DNA of 32,388 bases, from positions 1-32,388 of the forward strand of contig JANXUP010000208.1 in NCBI GenBank assembly GCA_025356175.1, written 5' to 3'. Shown in pieces: positions 1 through 7,709 of the stretch (the first letter of the stretch is position 1; the number at the start of each line of letters is the position of its first letter). The translations under genes were made by a program, and so were the position numbers. The notes below the pieces were generated by a model. That model worked only from the letters and a program-made list of their open reading frames with translations. It searched no databases and was not told where the DNA came from. Source of the stretch: Sphingomonadaceae bacterium. GTDB taxonomy: Bacteria > Pseudomonadota > Alphaproteobacteria > Sphingomonadales > Sphingomonadaceae.

Positions 1-630
1 GGCATCGACCTCACCGCGCGCACGGTCCTGTTCGCCACTGGTACGGTCAACCGCTATCCCGACATCCCGCGCGAGATCCACGATGCGGCGCTGGCGGCGG
101 GCAAATTGCGCTATTGCCCGGTGTGCGATGCGTTCGAGGCGACCGACCAGCGCATCGCGGTGATCGGCGCAGAAAGCCACGGGGTGGCCGAGGCGCTGTT
201 CCTGCGTAACTATTCCGACCGGATCACACTGTTCACGCTGGAAAAGTGCGAACTGCATGAGAAGGACCGCACCGACCTCGCCAAAGCGGGGGTCGAATGG
301 GACCCGCGTCCGGTGGTCAGCTACGATTTTTCGGGCGACGGGGTGCGACTGGGGTTCGCCGATGGCAGCAACGCCGAGGCGGATACGATGTACCCAGCGT
401 TGGGTTCCGATCCCAACGACAGCCTGATCAAGCAGCTTGGCCTGCGCACCGCGTCTGACGATACCATCCTGACCGACGCGCACCAGCGGCTTGGGCTCGA
501 CGGGCTTTATGCGGCGGGCGATATCGTCTCGGGGCTTGACCAGATCAGCGTGGCGATGGGCCAGGCGGCGGTGGCGGCGACCACGTTGCACAACGATTTG
601 CGCGCGCGCGACGGGCAGACTGCGGAGTGA
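1..630 (+). CDS. NAD(P)/FAD-dependent oxidoreductase, thioredoxin-reductase-like (5' end outside window)
   Basis: The reading frame is open from base 1 to the TGA at 628-630, so the N-terminal FAD-binding part lies outside the window. The visible 209 residues start in the 'FATG' strand of a pyridine nucleotide-disulfide oxidoreductase fold. They contain a CPVC redox pair (Cys codons 115-117 and 124-126), at the place where low-molecular-weight thioredoxin reductases have CATC. A C-terminal 'YAAGD...Q' motif, which contacts FAD in this family, follows at about codons 510-560. The nucleotide-binding turn just after the CPVC reads GAESHG instead of GxGxxG/A, so the second Gly is replaced by Glu (codon 172-174). 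Binding of NADPH is therefore doubtful. The stop overlaps the GTG start of the CoA-transferase gene (GTGA, 627-630), which suggests translational coupling. The family is clear; the electron donor and partner are unknown. Confidence 0.85.
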   Translation, partial: GIDLTARTVLFATGTVNRYPDIPREIHDAALAAGKLRYCPVCDAFEATDQRIAVIGAESHGVAEALFLRNYSDRITLFTLEKCELHEKDRTDLAKAGVEWDPRPVVSYDFSGDGVRLGFADGSNAEADTMYPALGSDPNDSLIKQLGLRTASDDTILTDAHQRLGLDGLYAAGDIVSGLDQISVAMGQAAVAATTLHNDLRARDGQTAE

Positions 631-1778
631 ACGAGCCCATATATCCCCTTACCGGCCTCAAGGTCGTCGAACTCGCGCGCATCCTCGCTGGGCCGTGGGC
701 GGGGCAAATCTTCGCCGACCTCGGCGCGGAAGTGATCAAGGTCGAGAGCCCGGCAGGCGACGATACCCGCCAGTGGGGCCCGCCGTTCGTGACTTACGCC
801 GACGGATCGAGCGATGCCGCCTATTTCCACGCCGCCAATCGCGGCAAGACTTCGGTCGTGATCGATTTTGCAACGCCCGAAGGTCAGGCCGAAGTGCGGC
901 GGCTGGTTGCAGATGCCGATGTGCTGATCGAGAATTTCAAGGTCGGCACGCTCGCCAAATACGGGCTCGATTACGCGAGCCTGTCCGCCGCCAATCCGCG
1001 GCTGGTCTATTGCTCGATCACCGGGTTCGGGCAGGATGGGCCCTATGCCAGCCGCCCGGGCTATGACTTCATCATCCAGGGGATGAGCGGAGTGATGGAC
1101 CTGACCGGCGATCCCGATGGGCCGCCGCAAAAGATCGGCGTGGCCTTCGCCGACATCATGACCGGGCTCTATTCGGTGATCGCGATCCAGGCCGCTTTAG
1201 CTGCGCGCGCGGTATCGGGGCGCGGCGACCATATCGACATGGCGCTGTTCGACGTGATGACCGGGGTGCTGGCCAATCAGGCGCAGAACTATCTTGTTAC
1301 CGGAAACAGCCCGCGGCGGCTGGGCAATACCCATCCCAACATCACGCCTTACGCCGTGTTCCCAACGAGCGACGGCTGGTTCATTCTGGCGGTGGGCAAC
1401 GACGGGCAGTTCCGCAAATTCTGCACCGCGATGGGTCTCGATGCCATGGCTGCGGACCCCCGCTTCACCAGCAATGCACTGCGGCTGGAGCATCGCGGCG
1501 TGCTCGAAGTGCTAATCGCCGAGGCGACCCGGCTGCGCACGCGCGCTGATTTGCTCGCACTGTGCGAGGCGGCCGGGGTTCCCGCTGGCCCGATCAACAG
1601 CGTCGCCGATGCCTTTACTGATCCGCAGATCGTCGCGCGGCAGATGCAGCAGACGTTTACCGCTCCAGATGGCCAACAGGTGGCAGGTGTGCGCACGCCG
1701 ATCCGGTTTGCCGGGATGTCGCTGAACCTGGGAGTAGCAGCGCCGCGGCTAGGCGCGGACGACCCGTCAGCCGGTTAA
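627..1778 (+). CDS. CaiB/BaiF family (family III) CoA-transferase
   Basis: This 383-residue protein has a typical length for formyl-CoA transferase/CaiB enzymes, which move CoA between carboxylic acids through an aspartyl-CoA anhydride. The family start 'PLTGLKVVELARILAGPWAG' lies at residues 7-26. The catalytic Asp is best assigned to D176 in the 'AFADIMTG' segment. A conserved 'HIDMALFD' motif follows at about residues 202-209. The start is a GTG at 627 embedded in the stop of the upstream flavoprotein, so the two are probably co-translated. The 3' end overlaps the stop of the leftward transporter gene by four bases (TTAA, 1775-1778). The substrate cannot be read from sequence: neighbours include no acyl-CoA dehydrogenase or dicarboxylate pathway. 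The family assignment is secure. Confidence 0.93.
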   Translation: MNEPIYPLTGLKVVELARILAGPWAGQIFADLGAEVIKVESPAGDDTRQWGPPFVTYADGSSDAAYFHAANRGKTSVVIDFATPEGQAEVRRLVADADVLIENFKVGTLAKYGLDYASLSAANPRLVYCSITGFGQDGPYASRPGYDFIIQGMSGVMDLTGDPDGPPQKIGVAFADIMTGLYSVIAIQAALAARAVSGRGDHIDMALFDVMTGVLANQAQNYLVTGNSPRRLGNTHPNITPYAVFPTSDGWFILAVGNDGQFRKFCTAMGLDAMAADPRFTSNALRLEHRGVLEVLIAEATRLRTRADLLALCEAAGVPAGPINSVADAFTDPQIVARQMQQTFTAPDGQQVAGVRTPIRFAGMSLNLGVAAPRLGADDPSAG

Positions 1779-3394
1779 TGCGGCACGTCTGCTGGCGGCG
1801 TTGCGCCGCCGGGCGCTGCGACACGGCTGAGGTTGGCCTTGCGCATGAAGATCACTAGCGGCGCCGCGGCCAAGCTGAGCCAGACCATCATGTAAAAATC
1901 GTCAATGTAGGCAATCATCGCCGCCTGCTGATTGACCATCGCGTCGATGTAGGACAGCCCCGCCTCACCCAGCGTCTGGAACCGGTCAACCGTCGAGACA
2001 TCGATCAAATCGGTGAACGATGACGTGACATGGGCGGCCAGGTCGGAATGGCTAACCTGAAGGTTATGCGCGAGCTCGAAGGTGACGATCGAGATGCCGA
2101 CCGACGATCCGATCGAGCGCGACAGGTTGAGCAGGCTCGACCCGTCGGTGCGCAGCATCGGCGGCAAGGTGGCAAAGGCGCTGGCATTGAGCGGGATGAA
2201 GATCAGCCCCATCCCGATCCCCTGGATGAACCCGGACACAGCGATGTGGTAATAATCGGTTTGGAGCGACCACGATGCCATCTCCCACAGCGAAAACGCG
2301 GCGATCAGGAACCCGCTGAAGATCAGGATCCGGGGATCGAACCCGCGCCGCAGGATCCAGCCCGAAAATTGCATCGTCATCAGTGTGCCAACCCCGCGCG
2401 GCATCAGCGTCATCCCGGTATCGATCACGCCGTAACCGAACAGGCGCTGCAGCATCGGCGGCAGCAGGGCCATGGTCGCGAACATGACCACCCCGATCAC
2501 CAGACTGAAGAACAGTGCGAACACGTAATTCGGGTCGGCAAACAGGTGGCGATTGAACAGCGGTTCGCGCGCTGTGACGAAGTGGATGACTGCGATCCAC
2601 GCCGCCGAGACACAAAGGAAGGTATAAATCCAGGCTTCGGTCGACTGGAACCAGTCGATATGACCGCCGCGATCGAGCAGCAGCTGCAGTGAGGTCAGGG
2701 CGAGCGCTACCAGCGCAAAGCCGATCCCGTCGAACTTGCGCTGGACAAGTTTGCGCGACGGCAGTGTCGCCATCATGATCGCCAGCGAAATGACCCCTAG
2801 CGGGACGTTGACATAGAACACCGCGCGCCAGTTCCAGTTCTCGGTCAGATAGCCGCCGATGATCGGTCCAAGGATTGGCCCGGCCATGATCCCCATGCCC
2901 CAAACTGCCATCATCTGCGATTGGCGCGAAGGCTTGTTGGTATCGATCATCGCCGCCTGGCTCAGCGGACCGATAAAGGCTCCGGTCGCCCCCTGCAGCG
3001 CTCGGAACAGCACCATCTGAGTGACGTTCTGGGCCATGCCGCACAGCATCGATGAGAGGATGAAACCGACAACCGACATGATGAACAGCCGGCGCGAGCC
3101 GATCCGGTCAGCGAGCCAACCGGTCATCGGCATCGCGATCGCAACCGCGACGATGTAGCTGGTCAGCACCCAGCTTATCTCGTCCGAAGTCGCGCCCAGA
3201 CTGGCCTGCATGTGCGGGATCGCGACGTTGGCGATCGTGGTGTCAAGGATCTGCAGCAGCGAGGCGAGCATCACCCCGATCGCCACCAGCATCGGATTTG
3301 CGACCGGCAGCAAGGCAACGTCATCGGTCGCGGCCAGCAACGCCCGGACCGAGCCGTATTGCTTCTTGTCTGAAGGCGCCGCCGCGCTCGCCAT
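1775..3394 (-). CDS. DHA2 family MFS multidrug efflux permease (EmrB/QacA type)
   Basis: The 539-residue protein has about 14 hydrophobic segments, the number expected for drug:H+ antiporter family 2. After a roughly 35-residue cytoplasmic lead it shows the 'LDTTIANVAIP' motif in the first helix (D1). Motif A follows as 'GWLADRIGSRRLF' in the loop after helix 2, and the proline/glycine-rich motif C as 'GPILGPIIGG' in helix 5. It is the inner-membrane pump of an EmrAB-type tripartite system. The ATG at 3394 lies 11 bases after the stop of the membrane fusion gene, and a MarR regulator heads the operon. No outer-membrane TolC/NodT-like gene is present here, so the channel must be encoded elsewhere. 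The exported compound is unknown. Confidence 0.95.
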   Translation of the reverse strand: MASAAAPSDKKQYGSVRALLAATDDVALLPVANPMLVAIGVMLASLLQILDTTIANVAIPHMQASLGATSDEISWVLTSYIVAVAIAMPMTGWLADRIGSRRLFIMSVVGFILSSMLCGMAQNVTQMVLFRALQGATGAFIGPLSQAAMIDTNKPSRQSQMMAVWGMGIMAGPILGPIIGGYLTENWNWRAVFYVNVPLGVISLAIMMATLPSRKLVQRKFDGIGFALVALALTSLQLLLDRGGHIDWFQSTEAWIYTFLCVSAAWIAVIHFVTAREPLFNRHLFADPNYVFALFFSLVIGVVMFATMALLPPMLQRLFGYGVIDTGMTLMPRGVGTLMTMQFSGWILRRGFDPRILIFSGFLIAAFSLWEMASWSLQTDYYHIAVSGFIQGIGMGLIFIPLNASAFATLPPMLRTDGSSLLNLSRSIGSSVGISIVTFELAHNLQVSHSDLAAHVTSSFTDLIDVSTVDRFQTLGEAGLSYIDAMVNQQAAMIAYIDDFYMMVWLSLAAAPLVIFMRKANLSRVAAPGGATPPADVPH

Positions 3395-3405
3395 GGCAGT
3401 CGGTC

Positions 3406-4509
3406 CTAGCGCCGACGTCCGTCGGTAAAGACTGTGACCTTAACCGACAGGCCCGAGATAAGCTCGCGCGGGCTTGCTTCATCAAGCACGATCCGCACCG
3501 GCACGCGCTGCGTCACTTTGACCCAGTTGCCGGTGGCATTCTGTGCGGGAAGCACCGAAAACTCGCTGCCCGTCCCCGCCCCGATCGACAGCACATGGGC
3601 CTTTAGCTTGAGCCCGGGATAGGCGTCGAACTTGATCTCTGCCGTCTGGCCGACGCGCATGTCCGCCAGATCGGTTTCCTTGAAATTCGCCTCGATGTAG
3701 GCGGACCCATCGGCCACCAGCGTGATCACCGGCAGTCCGCTGATCAGCTCTTGGCCGATCTGCAAGCGGCTGGCCTGGCTCACTTGTCCAGAAACCGGCG
3801 CGCGCACTTCGGTCCGCGCGAGGTTGAGCTCAACCGTCTGGCGCTGCGCACGGGCTGCGGCAACTTGCGGATATACGCCGGGCACCTGCGCTCCGGTTGA
3901 AAGCTTGGCGGCGGCTTCCTGGCCCTTGGCCTGGGCGAGCTTCAGCGCTTCCTGCCCGATCGCGACCTGATGCTGCGCTGCTTCGTAAGCCGCCTTGGTG
4001 GTAAAGCCGCGCTTCCACAGAGCCTCTTGCCGGGACAGGTTCGAACGCGCGAAGGCGATCTGCTCTTGCGCCGCAGAGACGTCCGCGCCCGACAGCGCGC
4101 TCGAATTTGCGAGCGCAGTCTGGCTCGCCTGCGCCGTGGCAATCGCCGCGTCGGACTGGGCAAGCTGAAGCTGATATGACTCCGAATCGATCCGGAAGAG
4201 CAGGTCACCCGCCTTAACATGCTGGTTTTCCTTGACCATCACGCCGATGATCTTGCCGCCGACCTCCGCGCTTACCGAAACCTTGTCGAGGTGGACATAG
4301 GCATTGTCGGTCGAAACCTCGCCCTGCAGGCTGCGCCAATAGACCACGCCGCCGATGATCAGCGCCAGCGGCAGCGACAGCATCAGCGCGAGCCGGCCCC
4401 ACTTGCGGCGGGGCTTTGCTTGCGGCTCTGTCGGTGCGCCCGGGACATGGACCGGATCGGCCAGCACATCGGCGGCCTGCTGGTCAAATTTGGGATCGCT
4501 TTCAGCCAT
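3406..4509 (-). CDS. HlyD family membrane fusion protein (EmrA-like)
   Basis: I take the ATG at 4509, giving 367 residues. The frame is open further upstream, but that extension lies inside marR and does not resemble the family. Layout: short cytoplasmic N-terminus, one transmembrane helix (about residues 38-58), 'STDNAYVHLD' entry to the barrel-sandwich (biotinyl-lipoyl-like) domain, a long Ala/Gln-rich helical hairpin (about residues 110-230), then 'APVSGQVSQ' and a C-terminal beta-barrel. It is a periplasmic adaptor linking the MFS pump to an outer-membrane channel. The start overlaps the end of marR by eight bases (ATGGCTGA, 4502-4509), so marR-emrA-emrB is one operon with probable translational coupling. 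Confidence 0.93.
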   Translation of the reverse strand: MAESDPKFDQQAADVLADPVHVPGAPTEPQAKPRRKWGRLALMLSLPLALIIGGVVYWRSLQGEVSTDNAYVHLDKVSVSAEVGGKIIGVMVKENQHVKAGDLLFRIDSESYQLQLAQSDAAIATAQASQTALANSSALSGADVSAAQEQIAFARSNLSRQEALWKRGFTTKAAYEAAQHQVAIGQEALKLAQAKGQEAAAKLSTGAQVPGVYPQVAAARAQRQTVELNLARTEVRAPVSGQVSQASRLQIGQELISGLPVITLVADGSAYIEANFKETDLADMRVGQTAEIKFDAYPGLKLKAHVLSIGAGTGSEFSVLPAQNATGNWVKVTQRVPVRIVLDEASPRELISGLSVKVTVFTDGRRR

Positions 4510-4948
4510 TGGATACTGCCTTTGTTGACGCGCGGGGCGCCAGATTGTTGCGCAGCCGCGCGAGCGTGGCGAGGACCAAGACCCGCTCTTCGCTGCTGAT
4601 ACCTTCAAACGCTTCAGCTTCGAGCTGTTCCCCAAGCGGATGTAACTGGGCGAGAAGGTCCGCCGCCTTAGCGGTCAGGAACAGCTTCCACGACCGGCGA
4701 TCGGTTGGATCGGGGCGGCGTTCGACCAGGTCTGCTTCCTGCAGCCGATCAACCATGCGGCACACCGTGATCGGCTCGACATCGAGCAATTCCGCAAGCC
4801 CGCCCTGGTTTACGCCTTCGTGCCGATTAAGCATGACCAGGACCTGCCATTGCGGACGGGTCACGCCGATTTCCCGGGCACGCGCATCGAATGCACGGCG
4901 GGCAAGGCGTGAAATGTCACCAATCATAGCGAATGGGCTTTCTTTCAT
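4502..4948 (-). CDS. MarR family transcriptional regulator
   Basis: With the ATG at 4948 the product is 148 residues, the normal MarR length. In-frame ATGs also occur at 4927 and 4969, and none has a convincing Shine-Dalgarno, so the start is uncertain by about seven codons. The winged helix is clear: 'TRPQWQVLVMLNRHEGVNQGGLA' region, recognition helix around 'VEPITVCRMVDRLQEADLVE', and the wing 'RRPDPTDRRSWKLFLT'. MarR proteins bind palindromic DNA as dimers and are released by small phenolic or drug ligands. It heads an efflux operon and probably represses it and itself. AT-rich inverted repeats lie directly upstream (4955-4988). Confidence 0.93.
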   Translation of the reverse strand: MKESPFAMIGDISRLARRAFDARAREIGVTRPQWQVLVMLNRHEGVNQGGLAELLDVEPITVCRMVDRLQEADLVERRPDPTDRRSWKLFLTAKAADLLAQLHPLGEQLEAEAFEGISSEERVLVLATLARLRNNLAPRASTKAVSNG

Positions 4949-4954
4949 AGCCGT

Positions 4955-4988
4955 GCACTTAATAAGCATAGTTATAAATTGCAAGTGC
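4955..4988 (-). promoter_or_regulatory. candidate MarR operator and marR promoter region
   Basis: This is an AT-rich island in GC-rich DNA, immediately upstream of marR. It holds GCACTT (4955-4960) inverted as AAGTGC (4983-4988). Inside is an imperfect 14-bp palindrome at 4962-4975 of the form ATAA-N6-TTAT, a shape and size common for MarR operators. A possible leftward -35 (TTGCAT) and -10 (TTATAA) flank or overlap it. The position and regulator context support an autoregulatory operator; binding is inferred. Confidence 0.45.
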
Positions 4989-5093
4989 GAACTGGATGCA
5001 ATCTGCGAACGGACGCGACAATGAATTACACTTTGAAAGGTGACAGCGGCCCGCTCGCCGCGCAAAGTTGGCGTTCCAGCTAAAGGAACAGGC

Positions 5094-6503
5094 ATGGCTG
5101 ACAATGCGCGAGCCTTGAACCGTTTTGGCCTTGGTGCCGCGCTTGGCGAAGATCCGCCGGGCGACGTTCGGCGCTGGCTGACGGCACAGATCGATGGCTT
5201 CGATCCGCGCCCGGCCCCGATTGCCGCATCCCTGCCATCGGGCAAGTTGATCGAGATGCTGCGTGACAGCCGCGAGGAACGCAAAGACCTCAAGGCCGAA
5301 GCCAAACAAACGGGGGCCTATCCCAAGCAGATGAAACAGCAAGCGAAGGCCGCAGGAATGCCCGGCCCTTACGCCGACTTGCGCGACGCCTATATCGCCG
5401 CAGTCGGCGCGCGGACCAATGTCGCGCTGGCCACGGCAACGCCTTTTGCCGAACGACTGGTCCATTTCTGGTCCAATCACTTCGCCGTTTCGGTCGACAA
5501 GATCGTCACCGTGGGCCTTGCCGGGGCGTTCGAATTCGAAGCGATCCGCCCGCATGTAATGGGCAAGTTCGCCGACCTGCTCGGCGCGGTCGAGCGGCAT
5601 CCGGCGATGCTGCTCTATCTTGATCAGGCCCAGTCAGTCGGCCCGAACAGTCCGCTCGGCGCCCGTGCGGCGCAGCGCGGCAAGGAACGCGGCCTTAACG
5701 AGAACCTTGCCCGCGAGATCATGGAGCTCCACACGCTCGGCGTGCGCAGCGGCTATAGTCAGGCCGACGTCACCGAGTTCGCCCGCGCGCTGACCGGCTG
5801 GACCGTTGGCGGACTGGCCAAGCAGCCGATCCTGCAGGGGCCCGGTCCGAAGTTCTGGTTTGCGGCGCCAATCCACGAGCCCGGATCACGGACGGTGGTT
5901 GGCGCGAAGTACAGCCAATCGGGCGAAGCCCAGGCGCAGGCGGTGCTAAACGATCTTGCGGTCCATCCAGCAACGGCGAAGCACATCGCAACCAAGCTCG
6001 CGCGGCATTTTGCCGCTGACGATCCGCCACCGGCCTTGGTCGCGCGCCTCGAACAGGCCTTCCTGCAATCACAAGGCGATCTGCCGACGGTCTACCGCGT
6101 GCTGATTGATGCCCCCGAAGTCTGGAGCGGCACGCCCAAGTTTCGCACCCCGTGGGAGTGGACCGTGGCCGCGCTGCGGGCGACCGGGGTCAAATCGATC
6201 CCGGCAAAGAGCGCCACGGGCGCTTTCCAGCAGCTTGGCCAGCCGATCTGGAAGCCCGGCTCGCCCGCAGGCTATGATGATATCGCCGCGAGCTGGGCCG
6301 GGCCCGATGCGCTCTATCGCCGGGTCGAGATGGCGCAGCGGATCGCCGAACGCAGCGCTGCCACGATCGACGCGCGCAAACTTGCCCCGGCGCTGTTCCC
6401 GGATAGTCTATCGCCAGCCACCGCAACCGCGCTGACCCGCGCCGAAAGCGGCCCGCAGGCGCTCGCCCTGCTGCTCGCCTCGCCCGAAATGATGAGGAGA
6501 TGA
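5094..6503 (+). CDS. DUF1800 domain-containing protein
   Basis: The start is ATG 5094, because AAAGGA at 5082-5087 gives a good ribosome binding site; the frame is open 18 codons further but lacks one. The 469-residue product begins with the family's 'ALNRFGLG' motif. It then shows 'FAERLVHFWSNHFAVS' (about residues 120-135), the hallmark 'NENLAREIMELHTLGV' followed by 'YSQADVTEFARALTGWT' (about residues 200-240), and a C-terminal 'PAGYDD...W' segment. The biochemical function of DUF1800 is not established. It is commonly paired with DUF1501, as here, where the next gene begins two bases after this stop. No signal peptide is obvious, in contrast to its exported partner. Confidence 0.92.
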   Translation: MADNARALNRFGLGAALGEDPPGDVRRWLTAQIDGFDPRPAPIAASLPSGKLIEMLRDSREERKDLKAEAKQTGAYPKQMKQQAKAAGMPGPYADLRDAYIAAVGARTNVALATATPFAERLVHFWSNHFAVSVDKIVTVGLAGAFEFEAIRPHVMGKFADLLGAVERHPAMLLYLDQAQSVGPNSPLGARAAQRGKERGLNENLAREIMELHTLGVRSGYSQADVTEFARALTGWTVGGLAKQPILQGPGPKFWFAAPIHEPGSRTVVGAKYSQSGEAQAQAVLNDLAVHPATAKHIATKLARHFAADDPPPALVARLEQAFLQSQGDLPTVYRVLIDAPEVWSGTPKFRTPWEWTVAALRATGVKSIPAKSATGAFQQLGQPIWKPGSPAGYDDIAASWAGPDALYRRVEMAQRIAERSAATIDARKLAPALFPDSLSPATATALTRAESGPQALALLLASPEMMRR

Positions 6504-6505
6504 CC

Positions 6506-7660
6506 ATGCTGCTCCACCGCCGCCAGATCCTTGCCGGAGTCACTGCCGCAGGGGCCGCCTCGCTGCTGCTGCCGCGTATCGCTTTTGCCCGTGCCGCGAC
6601 CGAGCGCCGCCTGGTCTTCGTGATCCAGCGCGGCGCCGCCGATGGCCTCGCCACCCTCGCCCCGACTGGCGATCCAGCCTATGCGGCCCTGCGCGGCGAT
6701 CTTGCCGCCGACCTCGCCGACCGGCCCAAGCTTGGCGGCATGTTCGCGCTGCATCCCGCGCTAACCCAGCTTGGCGCGATGTATGAGGCGAAGCAGGCAC
6801 TGTTCGCACACGCGGTTGCCTCACCCTATCGCGACCGTTCGCATTTTGACGGGCAGAACGTGCTCGAAACCGGCGGCGCACAGCCCTATGACCGGCAGGA
6901 CGGCTGGATGAATAGGCTGTTGGCGATGCTCCCGGCAGATGCCGCCCGCGGCCTTGCGGTATCGGCGACGATCCCCACCGCGCTGCGCGGCCCGGTGCAA
7001 GTTTCAAGCTACGCACCGTCCTCGCTGCCCGATGCCAGCAATGACACGCTGCAGCGGGTGTCTTCCCTCTATGCCGATGACCCACAGCTTCATGCGCTGT
7101 GGGAAGAAGCCCTGCAAACCAAGGCGATGGCGAGCGGCTTCGACGCGGCTGGCGCCAAGGGTGCCGCCGCCGCCGGTGCGCTGGTCGCCAGCCTGATGGC
7201 CGGGGACAAAGGCGCGCGGGTGGTGATGGTCGAAACCACCGGCTGGGATACGCACTCGGGCCAGCGCGGCCGGCTCAATGCGCAGCTGACCGGGCTCGAC
7301 GCACTGCTCGCCGCGCTCAAGACCAACCTCGGGCCAAATTGGGAAGATACTCTGGTGGTGGTCGCCACGGAGTTCGGACGCACCGCTGCGGCGAACGGAA
7401 CCGGCGGGACGGATCACGGCACGGCCTCGCTCGCCATGCTGGCTGGCGGGACGGTAAACGGCGGACGCATCCTGAGCGACTGGCCCGGACTTTCCGCCGC
7501 GAACCTGTATGAAAACCGCGACCTCAAGCCGACCGCCAGCCTTGATGCCTTGATCGGCGGAGCAGTCGCTGCGCACTTCGCGCTCGACCCGGCGCTGGCT
7601 GTGCCCAGGCTGTTCCCCGGCAGCAGCAGTGGCAACTTTTCGGGCCTGATTCGGGCATAG
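6506..7660 (+). CDS. DUF1501 domain-containing protein, Tat-exported
   Basis: I prefer ATG 6506 because GAGGAG (6494-6499) is spaced six bases from it. The ATG at 6500 overlaps the previous stop (ATGA) but touches the SD. The 384-residue product starts with a twin-arginine type signal ('HRRQILAG' then a hydrophobic stretch ending near 'AFARA'), so it is probably exported folded. Family motifs include 'RGAADGL' near the N-terminus, 'ETTGWDTHSGQ' in the middle, and 'TEFGRT...NGTGGTDHG' towards the C-terminus. The last resembles the metal-site region of the alkaline phosphatase/sulfatase superfamily, to which this family is related. The enzyme activity is unknown. It forms an operon with the DUF1800 gene. 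Confidence 0.92.
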   Translation: MLLHRRQILAGVTAAGAASLLLPRIAFARAATERRLVFVIQRGAADGLATLAPTGDPAYAALRGDLAADLADRPKLGGMFALHPALTQLGAMYEAKQALFAHAVASPYRDRSHFDGQNVLETGGAQPYDRQDGWMNRLLAMLPADAARGLAVSATIPTALRGPVQVSSYAPSSLPDASNDTLQRVSSLYADDPQLHALWEEALQTKAMASGFDAAGAKGAAAAGALVASLMAGDKGARVVMVETTGWDTHSGQRGRLNAQLTGLDALLAALKTNLGPNWEDTLVVVATEFGRTAAANGTGGTDHGTASLAMLAGGTVNGGRILSDWPGLSAANLYENRDLKPTASLDALIGGAVAAHFALDPALAVPRLFPGSSSGNFSGLIRA

Positions 7661-7709
7661 CCGCACAATCGTGCTTGCGCGGATCGCCGCGCTGGGGTGA
7701 ACAGGCGGC

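Noticed and set aside
2064..3044. Leftward 326-codon frame within the transporter gene
   Set aside because: Out-of-frame shadow on the same strand as the MFS gene; Arg/Asp/Ala-rich nonsense composition.
7677..7692. 6-bp GC hairpin between DUF1501 and the membrane gene as a terminator
   Set aside because: No T-run follows and the stem is short; it is noted only as a possible partial barrier.
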